DNA of 64,000 bases from Sarcocystis neurona (Eukaryota > Apicomplexa > Conoidasida > Eucoccidiorida > Sarcocystidae), in contig KL647310.1 in the NCBI GenBank assembly GCA_000727475.1, forward strand, positions 1,253,324-1,317,323, in the 5' to 3' direction. The notes under the pieces were generated by a model, which saw only the letters and a list, made by a program, of their open reading frames with translations, ran no database searches and had not been told where the DNA came from. Every line of letters starts with the position of its first letter. Position 1 is the stretch's first letter. A program made the position numbers and the translations under genes. Positions 62,957-64,000 of the stretch are shown here, one piece after another.

Positions 62957-64000
62957 GGACAGACGAGACGAACCGGAATACAGTGGTCAAGAGGGAGGGG
63001 GAGAGGAGCAACGGTGCACACCACTGACCACACGGTGTTCGCACAAATTCGGCTGTGCGAACAAAAATCTATCTTCAGTCGTGTCGAGCAGCTCGAGCCG
63101 GCGTCTGCCAGCGTTGCAAGGCAGCGGGAAACAAGCAAAAATGCGTGTATCTCCTCCTCGAAATTGAACAGGAGAGACACCGCGGCGAGAGTAAAGTGGA
63201 CCCCAGTGGGAATGCAAAGCAGCCCAGAAAAGGAAGACGATCGCAACGCAAAGTTACGCGCTTCTTTCGGTGAGAGGCGCGGCAGGGCAACTTGCCTTCC
63301 CCCGCAGTCGCATGATGAGCACGACTGTAAATCGGGCAGCCGCGCCTGGGCCGGCGGCACCAGCAGCGGTTGTGACACCAACACAATCAGCATTAGCAGC
63401 AACGGCTGCAGCAGCAGCAGCAGCAATACCAGTACAAGCCGTAGCACAGTACTGGTAGCTGCAGGTCTGTAACTGCAAGAAGAGCAATGGGAGCAAGAAC
63501 AACGCCATCAATACCCGGCAGCAGCAGCAGCAGCAGCAGTGTCAGTGAGAGCGAACCCGGCCGGCTGCTGTAGCCCCCAACGATGCCAACAGCGCGCAGC
63601 AGCCCGCTCGAAGGAGCGGTAACAGCAGCAGCACGAGCAGCAGCCGTCGGAACTGCAGCAGAGTGACACATAAGAGCACTACTGGGACACCATGCTCGTG
63701 TTGTGTCAAGACACCGGTGCAGTGGCGGCAGCCCAGGAGCACAACAACACGAGAAGGAATTTCAGACGGCGTTTTCGATCCTCAAAACCACCCTCGACAC
63801 GAGGGCAGCGCCCCATAGACGTCCTCGACACGACGGCAACTGTAAGGAGACATCCTGGACATGCGGGCCGCGCTGTGTACCGCCATATTCGACCGTGATG
63901 GCCCTAATCCGGACAGACGCAACCGTCAGAAACGCTTCCAATCATAAAGGGGTAACAGCAGGAATCACGGGTAACAGCAGTACCAGAATACACCACCACC
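62957..64000. other. Upstream flank of ATP synthase alpha and start of a CAG-rich stretch
   Basis: 62957-63300 should carry the ATP synthase alpha promoter; no motif was identified. A plus-strand frame from ATG 62948 (about 174 codons, hydrophilic) overlaps the possible 5' leader of that gene and is not convincing. From about 63390 plus-strand CAG runs begin (for example 63518-63540), suggesting another repeat-rich gene beyond the window. Confidence 0.4.

Noticed and set aside
62948..63472. Plus-strand hydrophilic frame of 174 codons divergent from ATP synthase alpha
   Set aside because: It starts within the probable 5' leader of that gene, leaving no promoter space, and drifts into Ser/Ala repeats; no homology seen.

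Overview
The window looks like nuclear DNA of a coccidian apicomplexan, most likely an Eimeria species. The reasons are very dense CAG/CTG triplet tracts that read as Gln, Ala or Ser runs inside and beside genes, alternation of repeat-poor and repeat-rich stretches of ten or more kilobases, many short GT-AG introns, and a spliced nuclear gene for mitochondrial ATP synthase F1 alpha with a presequence. The genus is an inference from these traits; no species marker is present. Layout: about 1-11590 is repeat-poor and holds no gene I can support. About 11590-13790 is a transition zone dense in CTG and CAG with a few exon-like pieces. About 13790-22052 (+) holds a giant Gln/Ala-rich gene with one very long exon and a short last exon. 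About 22900-38150 (+) holds one or two more giant Gln-rich coiled-coil genes whose exons are nearly all bounded by phase-0 introns. About 38400-41500 is repeat-poor. About 41548-45160 (-) holds an AlkB-like 2-oxoglutarate/Fe(II) oxygenase with large low-complexity insertions. About 45200-49300 is mostly repeat-poor with two weak gene candidates. 49307-62896 (-) is the complete gene for ATP synthase F1 subunit alpha, reconstructed here as 13 exons coding for about 603 residues. The last kilobase is CAG-rich again. The genes do not form an operon or pathway. The well-understood one is the ATP synthase alpha subunit (mitochondrial inner membrane, oxidative phosphorylation). The oxygenase is probably a nucleic-acid or protein demethylase/hydroxylase of unknown substrate. 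The giant repeat genes have no recognised function. Two compositional rules stand out. CAG sits on the coding strand of exons, while pyrimidine-leaning CTG tracts sit on the same strand just before splice acceptors. Introns and spacers also carry alternating purine-pyrimidine (TGTACATATA-like) tracts and short minisatellites. Exon boundaries were read by eye from splice motifs, phase matching and, for the two enzymes, family conservation. They need transcript data for the giant genes.
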